Of a DNA stretch of 64,000 nt, positions 1-8,507 are shown piece by piece. Below the pieces are notes generated by a model that saw only the letters and a list, made by a program, of their open reading frames with translations, ran no database searches and was not told the DNA's origin. The stretch spans positions 1 through 64,000 of the forward strand of contig JAJDNP010000013.1 in NCBI GenBank assembly GCA_022340645.1, given 5' to 3'. This DNA is from Gammaproteobacteria bacterium. GTDB taxonomy: Bacteria; Pseudomonadota; Gammaproteobacteria; SZUA-229. Every line of letters begins with the position of its first letter. The first letter of the stretch is position 1. The translations under genes and the position numbers were made by a program.

Positions 1-172
1 ACATTATCGTTGCACAGAAGAAATAATCTATGACTCCATTGCTGTCCCATTTAAATTACAGGCGTACACATAACTCACTGTTATACATGAAAGAGATAAC
101 TGTTTATGTCATCCGAAACATGAACTGGCAACGGTCGCCCGAGACACGCTGTGAATACCTCCTTGTACGCTC

Positions 173-196
173 GTATGCCGCATCCATGCGGCATAC
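173..196. repeat. Perfect 11-bp palindrome with 2-nt loop
   Basis: GTATGCCGCAT is followed by CC and its exact reverse complement. No T-run follows on either side, so it is not an obvious terminator. It lies in a stretch (1-531) without an intact gene. Confidence 0.5.
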
Positions 197-252
197 GGTC
201 TCGCACAACAGTTCCCAATCCATGTTTCTAACATTAAGTGGGACAGCAATGT

Positions 253-590
253 CTATGACTCATAACTTGCTCATTGTTGAAGATAACACCGAAACGCCAG
301 GCAGATTCAGCTGCATGCAAATCATATCGACTGTGACGCGGACATTGCAGCCCCGTCTCGATGTCGATTAACTTTAAGGTGGTGAGCTTGATTTCCTTGT
401 GGCCTGCGTACGCCCCCTTTCCGCAGTGCTGTATAAGGCTTTGCCGTTGCAGGTGAATTATTCCTTAGAAAAAACAGATGACAAAAGCCTGAAGATATTT
501 TTCGAACCGGTACTCACGTATAATTACGCGAATGCAGTCAAACAAACACATACCTTTGATGAAACTGGAACAATACTGGCCGGGTGCTTT
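253..590 (+). pseudogene. Possible decayed response regulator fragment
   Basis: A reading frame opens with THNLLIVEDNTE, which resembles the acidic start of a receiver domain. It then breaks: the next recognisable stretch (QIQLHANHIDCDADIA) lies in another frame, and a third (GGELDFLVACV) in yet another. This fits a receiver domain broken by frameshifts, but identity is weak and there is no downstream output domain. The tail overlaps the start of the phosphopantetheinyl transferase gene. It could be chance resemblance. Confidence 0.25.
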
Positions 591-1296
591 AGCTGACCAT
601 GAGGTCCATATCTGGCATCTTGCTGCCGGGGAACAGTCGAAAGAGCTGCTTAACCACACGGATTGTCTTTCAAACAGGGAGAAAGACAAAAGTAACAATT
701 TTATACTGGAAAAAGACCGCCTGGGATACATCACGCGCCGCGTGTTTCTCAGGAAAGTGCTTGCCTGTTACCTGGATGTTGCCTGCGACCAGATAAAGTT
801 CACAGAAAATGATTATGGCAAGCCATTTATCGAGGGCTCGATAAACCCGCAATCATTGCAGTTCAGCCTGAGTAAAAGTCACGACCATGTACTGCTCGCT
901 ATTACACAACACCGGTTAATTGGCTGCGATATCGAAAAGTACAATGAGGCCCTGGATTACAAAACAATCATCGATAAATTTTTTTCAGCTCAGGAAATAA
1001 ACTATATTCTTGGCAGCAGCAATCAACAAACCTGTTTTTTTGACTACTGGTCTGCCAAAGAAGCTTATATCAAGGCGCGCGGCGAAGGCCTGTCATTGCC
1101 ACTGGACCAGTTCACACTGCACATTGATAACAATGAATATGTTACTATGCTGGAAAATATTTTCGACCAGCAGGATATCGATAAATGGCATATACAATGT
1201 TTAAAAATTGATACTGGTTTTTCTGCCGCTGTTGCCATCAAAGGCAAGTTAAGTATTGTCAAAATGACTGACATGATAAAATTTATAAATTTATGA
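532..1296 (+). CDS. 4'-phosphopantetheinyl transferase, Sfp/Gsp type
   Basis: The 254-residue protein has the two hallmark motifs of the Sfp family. GCDIEK near residue 130 supplies the Mg-binding acid, and WSAKEAYIK near 173 is the W-x-x-KE-A-x-x-K motif. A conserved RGEGLSL stretch follows. Members transfer phosphopantetheine from CoA to a serine of acyl, peptidyl or aryl carrier proteins in the cytoplasm. Length fits the Sfp class rather than the short AcpS class. No carrier protein or synthase gene is nearby, so the substrate is unknown. The start is uncertain: an in-frame ATG at 559 is equally possible, and neither has a clear ribosome binding site. Confidence 0.9.
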   Translation: MQSNKHIPLMKLEQYWPGALADHEVHIWHLAAGEQSKELLNHTDCLSNREKDKSNNFILEKDRLGYITRRVFLRKVLACYLDVACDQIKFTENDYGKPFIEGSINPQSLQFSLSKSHDHVLLAITQHRLIGCDIEKYNEALDYKTIIDKFFSAQEINYILGSSNQQTCFFDYWSAKEAYIKARGEGLSLPLDQFTLHIDNNEYVTMLENIFDQQDIDKWHIQCLKIDTGFSAAVAIKGKLSIVKMTDMIKFINL

Positions 1297-1565
1297 TTGC
1301 AGAATCTACGAACGATTTGCAGACACGATATACCCTGACCGGCGCCTCACTCGATACTCTCAATCTCGCAGCGGCCATTTGGCTGGCGCCGGTATTTTAA
1401 TAGCCAGGGCGCCGCCTGCCGATGACCGGCCGCGGTGTTTTTAAACACTCTCGTTTTCTTTTTGCCTGTAGCTGCATCACGTAACCAGCCAATACCGAAT
1501 CTTCCTTTACTTACATCAAATTCCAGTAAAATAACACTTCTCTCTAACCTCCCCAGATAACACAA

Positions 1566-2156
1566 ATGAATACTGAACAAAAAACCATTATCGAAGTAAA
1601 ACCGAATACCTTTATTTTTGAAAAAAAACACGCCCTGCCTTTGGATATCTGCCAGGAAATGATACGGCGGTTTGAGGCGGACACCGAAAACCAGTATCCG
1701 GGCAGAATCAGCCAGTCATTTGTTGAAGACACCAGCATGAAACGTTCAACCGACCTGGTTACCAGCGGCAAGGAAAACTGGAAAGACCTGGATCATGAGC
1801 TGTTTCGCTCGCTCAGCCAGGCACTGGTTGAGTTCAGGGAAACCTACCCCTTTTTCAAAGGCCCGTTTAAAGATAATGGTTATGCCATACAGCGCACCAA
1901 TGCAGGCGAATACTACCACTGGCATATCGATGGCGGCAGTCACGAATTTGCCGACCGTCAGCTTGTTGCAGTATGGTATCTAAATGATGTGGATGGGCCG
2001 GGCGGTGAAACAGAGTTTTCCTATCAGCAGGCCAGGGTGAAACCGGAAGCTGGCAAACTATGCCTGTTTCCGCCTTTCTGGACGCATGAACATCGCGGCG
2101 TAACACTGGAAAAAGGTGTGAAATATATTGCGACCACCTGGGTGGTTTTTGCATAA
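1566..2156 (+). CDS. 2OG-Fe(II) oxygenase, prolyl 4-hydroxylase-like
   Basis: This 196-residue protein has the double-stranded beta-helix pattern of Fe(II)/2-oxoglutarate oxygenases. The iron-binding HxD is in HWHID (H120, D122). The distal His is in the THEHRG segment near residue 175, followed by a basic residue in GVKYIATTW about 12 residues later that would bind 2-oxoglutarate. The compact size and the spacing fit the 2OG-FeII_Oxy_3 (P4Hc-like) class. The substrate cannot be told from the sequence. It is monocistronic, with about 270 bp of non-coding sequence before it and a repeat cluster after it. Confidence 0.88.
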   Translation: MNTEQKTIIEVKPNTFIFEKKHALPLDICQEMIRRFEADTENQYPGRISQSFVEDTSMKRSTDLVTSGKENWKDLDHELFRSLSQALVEFRETYPFFKGPFKDNGYAIQRTNAGEYYHWHIDGGSHEFADRQLVAVWYLNDVDGPGGETEFSYQQARVKPEAGKLCLFPPFWTHEHRGVTLEKGVKYIATTWVVFA

Positions 2157-2167
2157 AATATTTTTAA

Positions 2168-2317
2168 TCCGCGAATAACACTAAGGACGCGAAGAAAAAC
2201 TTTTTATGTTTTCAATATTTCCGTCTTTTACTACGCGCGCTACCTGCGCTATGTCCATCGGACCGTACTAGCGTACGTTAAAAATGCTCAAGGCATTTTA
2301 GTGCGTTATTCGCGGAC
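2168..2317. repeat. Intergenic inverted repeat with CCGCGAATAAC arms
   Basis: The left arm reads TCCGCGAATAACACTAAGG and the right arm ends GTTATTCGCGGA. The right arm is interrupted by a 73-bp four-hairpin element (2230-2302). Without it the arms pair as one long imperfect hairpin. It belongs to the same structural class as the repeats at 5207, 34279, 35547, 45025, 56978 and 58136. Confidence 0.7.
2230..2302 (-). repeat. Four-hairpin repeat element, copy 1
   Basis: On the minus strand it runs from ACTA to TAGT (73 bp) and contains four adjacent small hairpins. These are AAAATGC/GCATTTT, CGTAC/GTACG around GCTA, GTCC/GGAC around GAT, and GCGC/GCGC around AGGTA. Stems match the other copies while the loops differ. 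It sits in the right arm of the surrounding inverted repeat, just after GAATAACGC. Confidence 0.8.
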
Positions 2318-2343
2318 AATAGTTTTTTAATGATTCTATGTGC

Positions 2344-2613
2344 TTAAGGCAACTCTGATTAATTATCATAAATTCTGGCGATACCCAATAACCTGAATCA
2401 AGGCATTGGTTTGAAAGCATACTTCTTGTATGGTGAAAAGCAATAACGCAGAGTCAGGTTATTGGGTATCGCCCCACGGGGCGGGCTTTCAAGCGCACAT
2501 CTTCTGCGTTATGCCTCTTATGAAGGCAGTAAGTATTCATTGCGAAACATGCCTTGAATCTGTACGCTTGAAAGTCCGCAGAACTTTATGATAATTAATC
2601 AGAGCTGCCTTAA
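2344..2613. mobile_element. MITE-like element, copy 1 (270 bp)
   Basis: The ends are inverted repeats of about 33 bp: TTAAGGCAACTCTGATTAAT at the left and the complement ATTAATCAGAGCTGCCTTAA at the right, both continuing into ATCATAAA-TTCTG. No open reading frame of useful length lies inside. The right half matches the second element at 8508-8688 in inverted orientation. This copy has about 90 bp extra, including a repeated ATACCCAATAACCTGA segment. The right end lies 9 bp before the GNAT start codon. Confidence 0.75.
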
Positions 2614-2622
2614 ATTAATTCG

Positions 2623-3084
2623 GTGTCTTTTGAAATAAAACAACCAAAAAGCAAGGCTGAGTTTAAGCGTTATTATCGCCTGCGCTGGGAAATACTGCGG
2701 GCGCCATGGAACCAGCCGGAAGATTCTGAAGTTGATAACCTGGAACAACAGTGCGTTCATGTTATGGCCATTGATACTGCCAGTGAAGACAAAAGCAATG
2801 TTATCGGTGTTGCCCGCCTGCAATTCAATTCAGACACGGAGGCGCAAATTCGCTACATGGCGGTTGCCCCGGAACATGAAAGAAAAGGTATCGGACGAAC
2901 GATGATCCAGGCACTGGAGAAGGTCGCGCAAAATGCCTGCTGCAAAACGATCGTTCTTGATGCAAGGGAGCCGGCGCTTGGTTTCTATCAAAAGCAGGGA
3001 TACGAAGTTACAGAGAAAAGTTACTTGTTGTTTGATGAAATACAGCATTATCGAATGAAAAAAGTGCTGAGGGTTATTAGGTAA
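2623..3084 (+). CDS. GNAT family N-acetyltransferase
   Basis: This 153-residue protein has the acetyl-CoA binding motif A of the GNAT fold: IRYMAVAPEHERKGIG followed by a helix (MIQALEKVA). The C-terminal beta-bulge region FYQKQGYEVTEK is typical of the family. It is a cytoplasmic acyltransferase of unknown substrate. The start is a GTG at 2623. The MITE-like element ends 9 bp upstream, so the native promoter and ribosome binding site may have been replaced. No good Shine-Dalgarno sequence is visible. Confidence 0.85.
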   Translation: MSFEIKQPKSKAEFKRYYRLRWEILRAPWNQPEDSEVDNLEQQCVHVMAIDTASEDKSNVIGVARLQFNSDTEAQIRYMAVAPEHERKGIGRTMIQALEKVAQNACCKTIVLDAREPALGFYQKQGYEVTEKSYLLFDEIQHYRMKKVLRVIR

Positions 3085-3089
3085 ATTTT

Positions 3090-3270
3090 TCACCGCGGAG
3101 GCGCGGAGACACAGAGTTTTTAATTTGAGAAATAAATATAGTGCAGGTTCGAATTTATTCGGACCATGGTTCTAGAATGTGCCCGTATCGTCCGAATAAA
3201 TTCGAACCTACGTTGAGTAAGGCTCCGGATTTTACCAGTTAAACTCGGCATCTCCGCGACTCTGGGGTAA
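3090..3270. repeat. Inverted repeat of CACAGAG class with nested repeat
   Basis: The left arm (TTCACCGCGGAGGCGCGGAG, then ACACAGAG) pairs loosely with the right arm near 3243-3270 (CATCTCCGCGACTCTGGGG). A second, sharper inverted repeat (3144-3210) is nested inside. Confidence 0.55.
3144..3210. repeat. AGGTTCGAATTTATTCGGAC inverted repeat, copy 1
   Basis: A 20-bp arm at 3145-3164 is repeated exactly in reverse complement at 3190-3209, with a 25-bp centre. The same arms recur at 63161-63219, and diverged arms at 45570-45638. Confidence 0.85.
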
Positions 3271-3291
3271 AAAAACAGGAAGGCAAATCCA

Positions 3292-3669
3292 TTGAAAACA
3301 TTCATAAAACAGAAAATACACAATAAAGAATATTACACCGACGAAAAATGTTTCATCACTGAACTGTCCAACTCAGCTGACGATCCGGAGTTATCCATTG
3401 CCCAGGCGAGAGTGGAACCCGGTGTTACCACTCGCTGGCATCGCCTGAAAGGAATCACTGAGCGCTACTGTATTATCAGCGGCAGCGGCCTGGTTGAAGT
3501 TGGAGAACTGCCAGCACAAACTGTTAACGCCGGCGACGTAGTGCTGATCCCACCTGTGTGCCGTCAACGGATCACCAATAATGGTTCATGCGATTTAATC
3601 TTTCTCGCATTATGCACACCCAGGTTTATAAACGAGGCTTATGAAAGCATTGAAGATAACCTCGAATAA
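3292..3669 (+). CDS. Small cupin-domain protein
   Basis: This 125-residue single-domain cupin has motif 1 as G(X)5HX(3,4)E-like GVTTRWHRLKGITERYCIISG, split here by degeneracy, and motif 2 around NAGDVVLIPPVCRQRITN. The expected second-motif His is replaced, since the segment reads CRQRITN, so metal binding may be incomplete. The start is TTG at 3292, preceded by AGGAAGG. The function cannot be assigned. It is monocistronic. Confidence 0.8.
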   Translation: MKTFIKQKIHNKEYYTDEKCFITELSNSADDPELSIAQARVEPGVTTRWHRLKGITERYCIISGSGLVEVGELPAQTVNAGDVVLIPPVCRQRITNNGSCDLIFLALCTPRFINEAYESIEDNLE

Positions 3670-3829
3670 CTGACATTCAAATGTTTTTCTAGAACTGCGA
3701 AAAATCTGCCGTGAACGGGCTGTCATGAAATTCTTATTTTTTTCCGCAAATACACGCAAATCAAAACATAATTTTTATGAACGCCAGGCCTGCATACGAT
3801 ACATTGCAGGCAATACCCGCAAACAACGC

Positions 3830-3900
3830 ACTAAAATGCCGGGAGCATTTTGAACGTACGCTAGTATGGCCCGAAAGACATCGCGCAGGAAGCGCGTAGT
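3830..3900 (+). repeat. Four-hairpin repeat element, copy 2
   Basis: 71 bp from ACTA to TAGT, inserted after CCCGCAAACAACGC and followed by AAAAGACGCAAAG. Hairpins 1 and 4 are intact (AAAATGC/GCATTTT and GCGC/GCGC). Hairpins 2 and 3 carry mismatches. The surrounding gap (3670-4237) otherwise shows only CGCAAAT-type repeat debris. Confidence 0.75.
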
Positions 3901-4237
3901 AAAAGACGCAAAGAAATGCTTTTTTTATACTCCACAGATTAACGCGGATTGAAACGCGATAGATGCGGTTCGTGCCTTACTGCATTCTACGGCAATACCT
4001 CAGACTCCTGAAAACAGACCTTCGGACATTTATATCGACAGTAATATTCAGCCACGAGCAGACCATCATATGTGGTTACTCTGACCCTGAACTTCTAATC
4101 CTGTTGACTATACTTGTGGGAGGATTCGCGGAAGAGGCGATCGTTTTGATTCGACTACCGATACCACCATCCGCCATACTTAAAATTCGAACAGCACGCC
4201 GGCGTTGGGTAATTCACTAATCCACGGGAGCATTAAA

Positions 4238-5074
4238 GTGTCCAGGCAGAATATTGCAACAAATTGTACAGCCGTTACCCTGCTTTGGCTGGCTATCGTT
4301 ATGCCCGTCTCTGCTTCGTCAATTGATGATTTCAATTCGTGGACGCAGGTACAGGATCCGCCTCATACTGGCATGACGGGCAGCATCGACAATCTCACCC
4401 AGGCCACGCTCACTGCCATCGGTCCTGTGCCGGCAGGCACCGACATCGGTTACCAGAGCGTTAACGGCAACAACGTGGCCAGTTCGTCGTACGGCAGCTA
4501 CTTTTCGGCCAGCCAGGACTTCCACATTGCGGTTGACTTTGCTTTGACCTCTCTTTCTCCGACCGGTTTTGCCGCCATCGGCTTTGGCGTTGGCGAAGAT
4601 AGCGCCGGCACGAACTCGGCTGGCGCACTGCTGGCTATCCTGAACGGTGGAGCGCCCGTTTTTTCCGGCGGCGCACGAATCAACGACATTTCGCAAACTC
4701 AGGTATTGCCGGTCCCGGGCCTCACCACCAGCGGCCGCTTTTTCGTGCATTACGACAGCCTTTCCGGCGACATCAGCTACGGAGTGAATGCCACTCCCGG
4801 CAGTGCCGCGCCCAGTTACAGCGGCACATTCAGCGGCCTTCAGCACAGCTGGAATGGCGACCACCTGCTCGCCTCCTTCTTTCTGAGAAGCGACGATCCG
4901 GCTTTCTTTTCGGCATTGACGTCCGGTACGGTCAGCGCGGTATTCAGCAACTTCGAAGTGCTCGAGGGGACACCCGTTTCGATCGTGCCGTTGCCGGCGG
5001 CAGTGTGGCTCTTCGGCTTTGGACTTGCAGGTTTAATCGGGATAGCCAGACGTAAAGCACGGTCAGGTATATAG
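4238..5074 (+). CDS. VPLPA-CTERM sorting domain protein
   Basis: This secreted surface protein has an N-terminal signal peptide (hydrophobic stretch VTLLWLAIVMPVSA, cleavage near SAS). A Ser/Gly/Thr-rich body of beta character follows. It ends in a PEP-CTERM-type tail: VPLPAAVWLFGFGLAGLIGI and then a basic ARRKAR end. Such tails are processed by exosortase and direct proteins to the outer surface. I chose GTG 4238 because ACGGGAGC lies upstream. A longer reading from TTG 4205 would place 11 polar residues before the signal. No exosortase gene is in the window. The passenger function is unknown. Confidence 0.85.
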   Translation: MSRQNIATNCTAVTLLWLAIVMPVSASSIDDFNSWTQVQDPPHTGMTGSIDNLTQATLTAIGPVPAGTDIGYQSVNGNNVASSSYGSYFSASQDFHIAVDFALTSLSPTGFAAIGFGVGEDSAGTNSAGALLAILNGGAPVFSGGARINDISQTQVLPVPGLTTSGRFFVHYDSLSGDISYGVNATPGSAAPSYSGTFSGLQHSWNGDHLLASFFLRSDDPAFFSALTSGTVSAVFSNFEVLEGTPVSIVPLPAAVWLFGFGLAGLIGIARRKARSGI

Positions 5075-5206
5075 GCATTGAAGTCGATGATGTTTTAGAG
5101 GCTAAACAGACCGAAGTGTAATCATTAATAGCCGGTCACGATTATTTACCATTAGTCGTTGTCCGGCCATGAGCAGACTGCCAGGAAAAACTAATTTTTT
5201 CCGCAA

Positions 5207-5427
5207 ATGAACGCACTAAAATGCCGGGAGCATTTTGAACGTACGCCAGTACGATCCGAAGGATGCAGCGCAGGAGGCGCGTAGTAAATGCACGCAAATA
5301 ATAAACATTGGTAAAAACGATTCCATGCTTTTAAATATCTGTGTTCATCTGCGTTTATCTGTGGATAATTTATTTTTTTGTTTTTAATAATTCGCGTGTA
5401 TTTGCGTTCATTTGCGGAAGAATCTAA
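5207..5427. repeat. CCGCAAATGAACGC inverted repeat with inserted element
   Basis: The right arm, reverse complemented, reads CCGCAAATGAACGC then AAATACACGCGAATTATT. The left arm reads CCGCAAATGAACGC, a 71-bp insertion, then AAATGCACGCAAATAATA. Removing the insertion restores near-perfect pairing. This fills most of the gap before the transaldolase gene. Confidence 0.8.
5215..5285 (+). repeat. Four-hairpin repeat element, copy 3
   Basis: 71 bp, ACTA to TAGT. Hairpin 3 is ATCC-GAA-GGAT here instead of GTCC-GAA-GGAC, a paired change that keeps the stem. The boundaries are set by comparison with the uninterrupted opposite arm at 5391-5427. Confidence 0.85.
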
Positions 5428-5543
5428 TAGTTTTTTCTTTTTCACCAACGGGCATTCAGGGTCGATTTTTCTCTATCAGATAAATTTTCTGGATGTCCGT
5501 TATTAAAACCACATTCAATCCGTAGGTTGGGTTAATGATCAGG

Positions 5544-6527
5544 CTACCTGGAAACCGGCCAGGCGTTCCCCTCGCAGGCCTTGCAGGCGAATTCCTCCAG
5601 CTTGAGGGTATCCCTGGTGAAATTGCGTATGCCTTCAGCCAGTTTCTCGGTAGCCATGCCGTCCTCGTTCATGTCCCAGCGGAAGCGGCGCTCGTTCATT
5701 TCGACTCGAGGAATGTCCATGCCGCGCGCGGCGTCGACGTTGAGGTGGCGGATCACCACGCCTTCGGCATTGCGCAGTTCTTCCATCAGGCTGGGGGCGA
5801 TGGTCAGCAGGTCGCAGCCGGCCAGTTCGAGAATCTCGCCGGTGTTGCGGAAGCTGGCGCCCATCACCACCGTTGCATAACCATGATGCTTGTAGTAGTT
5901 GTAGATCCTGGTTACCGACCTGACACCGGGATCGTCCGCAGGCACGTAGCCGTCCACCCCTTCGGCCTTCTTGTACCAGTCAAGGATGCGTCCCACGAAC
6001 GGTGAGACCAGGGTCACCCCGGCTTCGGCACAGGCAATGGCCTGGGCCAGTCCGAACATCAGCGTGAGGTTGCAGTGGATGCCACGCCGCTGCAGCTCGC
6101 CGGCGGCCTTGATACCCTCCCAGGTGGAGGCGACCTTAATCAGGATCCGGGCCGTGTCCACGCCTGCGTCCGCGTACAGGCCTATGATCTTCTCGGCGCG
6201 GGCAATGGTCGCCTCGGTATCGAAGGACAAACGTGCGTCCACCTCGGTGGAAACACGGCCGGGTACAATCTTGAGGATCTCGGCGCCGAAATTTACCGCC
6301 AGCCGGTCCATCATGTCGCGGGCGCGGCTCTCCATGGCCTGGCTACGGCCCGCGGCGTAGTCGATGGCATCGTCCAGCAGATGCCGGTACCTGGGCTGCC
6401 GGGCCGCCTTGTATAGCAGCGACGGGTTGGTGGTTGCGTCGGTGGGCCTGTAGCTGGCTATGGAGTCGATGTCGCCGGTGTCGGCGACCACCGTAGTCAT
6501 CTGTTTCAACTGCTCGAGCTTATTCAT
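5544..6527 (-). CDS. tal: Transaldolase (TalB type)
   Basis: Transaldolase of the pentose phosphate pathway moves a dihydroxyacetone unit between sedoheptulose 7-phosphate and glyceraldehyde 3-phosphate. The 327-residue protein shows the family pattern: [13 protein letters not shown] and ATTNPSLL near the N-terminus, the Schiff-base lysine in [17 protein letters not shown], and [16 protein letters not shown]. Length agrees with E. coli TalB. The start at 6527 (MNKLEQLKQ) matches the family; 22 further upstream codons are unlikely to be used. The gene is clearly richer in G and C than its neighbours, with GC-ending codons dominating, which suggests acquisition from a higher-GC relative. It stands alone. 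Confidence 0.95.
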   Translation of the reverse strand: MNKLEQLKQMTTVVADTGDIDSIASYRPTDATTNPSLLYKAARQPRYRHLLDDAIDYAAGRSQAMESRARDMMDRLAVNFGAEILKIVPGRVSTEVDARLSFDTEATIARAEKIIGLYADAGVDTARILIKVASTWEGIKAAGELQRRGIHCNLTLMFGLAQAIACAEAGVTLVSPFVGRILDWYKKAEGVDGYVPADDPGVRSVTRIYNYYKHHGYATVVMGASFRNTGEILELAGCDLLTIAPSLMEELRNAEGVVIRHLNVDAARGMDIPRVEMNERRFRWDMNEDGMATEKLAEGIRNFTRDTLKLEEFACKACEGNAWPVSR

Positions 6528-6644
6528 TAACGTGGGGCCTCGTGCGGCATGGACGGTACGGAAAATATAAACACCCTTTGTAAGCCGAGTCAAACCAGGT
6601 TAAACAGAATGGGTGTTCAGCATTTCATGTCATATTCTGTTTAA

Positions 6645-6671
6645 AGATAAAAGCAGCCAGAAAGGCTGCCA
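6645..6671 (-). terminator. Rho-independent terminator
   Basis: Read on the minus strand it is GGCAGCC-TTTCT-GGCTGCT followed by TTTATC. It lies about 80 bp after the small minus-strand gene at 6751-6900 and before the transaldolase start. Confidence 0.7.
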
Positions 6672-6750
6672 TTATCATGTTAAGAAGTAGTTTGGAAATT
6701 TTTTAACAGCCCCGATGGGTAATCGGTAAAGGCTTACAAATTTTACAGAC

Positions 6751-6900
6751 TTAATGGTTTTTCAAGCCAGATGAATATAACTTTTCCTTTCTCTCTCTCC
6801 TTTGATGCTCACGTATTTTGGCCAGTTGGTCTTCTTCAGCCCTCGACCCTGGTTTTATCAGCAATCCATTTAACGCCTTAGAATCATTGCTACCGCTCAT
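6751..6900 (-). CDS. Small basic protein of unknown function, 49 residues
   Basis: An ATG at 6900 is preceded at the right distance by AAGGAGA. The frame runs 49 codons to a stop at 6751 and is followed by a terminator (6645-6671). The product starts MSGSNDSKALNG and is highly charged toward the C-terminus (KIREHQRRERKEK), with no signal or membrane segment. I do not recognise the family. The ribosome binding site, terminator and isolated transcription unit support a real short gene. Confidence 0.6.
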   Translation of the reverse strand: MSGSNDSKALNGLLIKPGSRAEEDQLAKIREHQRRERKEKLYSSGLKNH

Positions 6901-7009
6901 AACCAGTCTCCTTGAATATGATGTTATACAAGCACAGCTATTTAAACAGATAACTCACGACCGTTTGTTACAACAATCTTAAGATTTGCAGTCAGACAGG
7001 AATGGCTTT

Positions 7010-7080
7010 TCCCCGCGTGGGCGCGGCTCCTGCAGGAATGAGATGCAATATATTGCAGGACCGGGCCCCGGCCGGGAATA
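7010..7080. repeat. REP-like GC-rich palindromic sequence
   Basis: CCCCGCGTGGGCGCGGCTCC continues into TGCAGGA. It resembles one arm of the GTAGGAGCGG-type repeat seen again between dsrL and dsrJ. A second GC-rich palindrome (GGGCCCCGGCCGGGA) follows. No gene is visible in 6901-7283 beyond these and the four-hairpin element. Confidence 0.45.
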
Positions 7081-7198
7081 GTGGCGGCATGTTACAAAAA
7101 CTTCCTGTGTTTTGCCTTTCTGGACAGCTTAAAAACAGCTGTTGACAATGCGAATGGCAGCATTCACAAAAAAATGCCTGCAACGTACCTTATGCAGG

Positions 7199-7265
7199 CC
7201 TACGCACTGCGCTACGTCCTTCGGACCGTACTGGCGTACGTTCAAAATGCTCCCGGTATTTTAGT
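7199..7265 (-). repeat. Four-hairpin repeat element, copy 4
   Basis: 67 bp. On the minus strand it follows TCCGCGAAGAACGC. Hairpins 2 and 3 are perfect (CGTAC/GTACG, GTCC-GAA-GGAC). Hairpin 4 lacks 4 bp but still pairs as CGC-AGT-GCG, which explains the shorter length. It ends 19 bp from the stop of the hemolysin III gene. Confidence 0.8.
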
Positions 7266-7283
7266 GCGTTCTTCGCGGACTCA

Positions 7284-7928
7284 TTATTCAGGTAAAACAT
7301 AAAAATATATCGCTACGAAGTGACAACTACTACCCAGCAAAACGAACACATGAAAGATGGAGTGATTGAATTTAATTTTTTTAATGCCATATAGAATCGC
7401 ACCGATTGTGTAAGCCACGCCGCCTGCCACCAGCCAGAACAAACCGTCAACAGGCAGGTTATTAACTAATGGTTTAATGGCAAAAACAATTATCCAGCCC
7501 ATAAATATATACATAAGTGTTGAAAGCACGTTATATTGCCCTGTAAAAAACAGTTTCAAAATGATACCGCTCACAGCCAGCCCCCAGGTGATACCGAACA
7601 AGGTCCAGCCGGTTACACCATTCAGTGTGACTAGCGTAAACGGTGTATAGGTTCCGGCAATGAGAACATAAATAGAAGCATGATCCATGACTCTTAGCCT
7701 GCTTCTTAACCTGGGCTCTTTAGCGCTGTGATATATTGTTGAGGCTGCATATAGAATAATTAAACTTGAGCCAAAAATGCTGAAACTGACAATATGCCAT
7801 GCATTGCCATGCAGGCTGGCATGTATGACCAGGACCACCAGGGCGGCAACACTTAATAGCAAACCGATAGCATGCGAAGCGATATTAATTCGTTCTTCTA
7901 TCGGCGGGTAGTGTGATATGGCTTGCAT
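7284..7928 (-). CDS. Hemolysin III family (TrhA/YqfA) membrane protein
   Basis: This PAQR-type integral membrane protein has about seven hydrophobic helices. Characteristic residues are the SIYHSAK segment near 64-72, the RVMDHASIYVLIAGTYTPF segment near 80-98 with its conserved D-H and T-P-F, and the C-terminal HSIFHVFVLLGSSCHFVAIY with two conserved His. This matches the metal-binding pattern of the family. Biological role in bacteria is poorly known (membrane lipid or energy homeostasis). ATG 7928 is preferred over a TTG four codons upstream. It is monocistronic. Confidence 0.9.
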   Translation of the reverse strand: MQAISHYPPIEERINIASHAIGLLLSVAALVVLVIHASLHGNAWHIVSFSIFGSSLIILYAASTIYHSAKEPRLRSRLRVMDHASIYVLIAGTYTPFTLVTLNGVTGWTLFGITWGLAVSGIILKLFFTGQYNVLSTLMYIFMGWIIVFAIKPLVNNLPVDGLFWLVAGGVAYTIGAILYGIKKIKFNHSIFHVFVLLGSSCHFVAIYFYVLPE

Positions 7929-8046
7929 ATTTATATTCAAGTTAGCCGGCGTACCGTATTTACAGATGATAAATAAGTATTAAGGAAATTTCTAAGGGAA
8001 TTAATTTACATATCGGTAATCAGCTAAATTAACAGTATTTCCTGAA

Positions 8047-8406
8047 CTAGTTAAATATGGGACCGAGTGGTTTTACAGACTCCTGTTCCATGATAATTTC
8101 TGTCTGGTTCATATCACCCGTGATATCAATATCAACTGACTTCACCCCGGGCATGGTATGCAATATATAAGCGGCCATCAACATCAGCAGTTTTTCATTA
8201 TCCGTTTCTATTGCGGTTAATATTTTATCCGCTGCAATCTGGCAGCGTTGTTCGCTATCCGGACTGTCTACCCATTCACGACTCATCTGCCAGCCTCTGT
8301 CGATGTCTTCATCCAGTTTATTAAAAAAATCCCGGGCTTCAACAAGGATTTCGTCAGGCACTTCAAATGCGTTCGAACGGCCGTCAATTATGATATTCAG
8401 TTTCAT
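8047..8406 (-). CDS. Conserved hypothetical protein, 119 residues
   Basis: An acidic soluble protein beginning MKLNIIIDGRS, with a central DIDRGWQMSREWVDSPD segment and helical stretches around ILTAIETDNEKLLMLMAAY. I have the impression of a small family in Gammaproteobacteria but cannot name it. The start is supported by AGAGAG 7 bp upstream. No signal peptide or membrane segment. Downstream on its own strand lies the hemolysin III gene, about 120 bp away, so co-transcription is possible. Confidence 0.75.
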   Translation of the reverse strand: MKLNIIIDGRSNAFEVPDEILVEARDFFNKLDEDIDRGWQMSREWVDSPDSEQRCQIAADKILTAIETDNEKLLMLMAAYILHTMPGVKSVDIDITGDMNQTEIIMEQESVKPLGPIFN

Positions 8407-8507
8407 AAACCACTCTCTCTTTTGAATTCATATTCTGTTAATATTGCCACAAAATGCAAACAATTATCATGTTATAACCAGCAATATTGAACAACAGTTT
8501 TTATATT

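Noticed and set aside
3963-4220. 85-residue frame before the CTERM gene
   Set aside because: No ribosome site, no recognisable motif, and it overlaps the start of the well supported CTERM gene.
4319-4864. 181-residue minus-strand frame opposite the CTERM gene
   Set aside because: The plus-strand frame has a signal peptide and sorting tail; the opposite frame has no motif and reflects codon bias.
5191-5448. 85-residue minus-strand frame
   Set aside because: It is a translation of the inverted repeat and four-hairpin element, rich in improbable residues.
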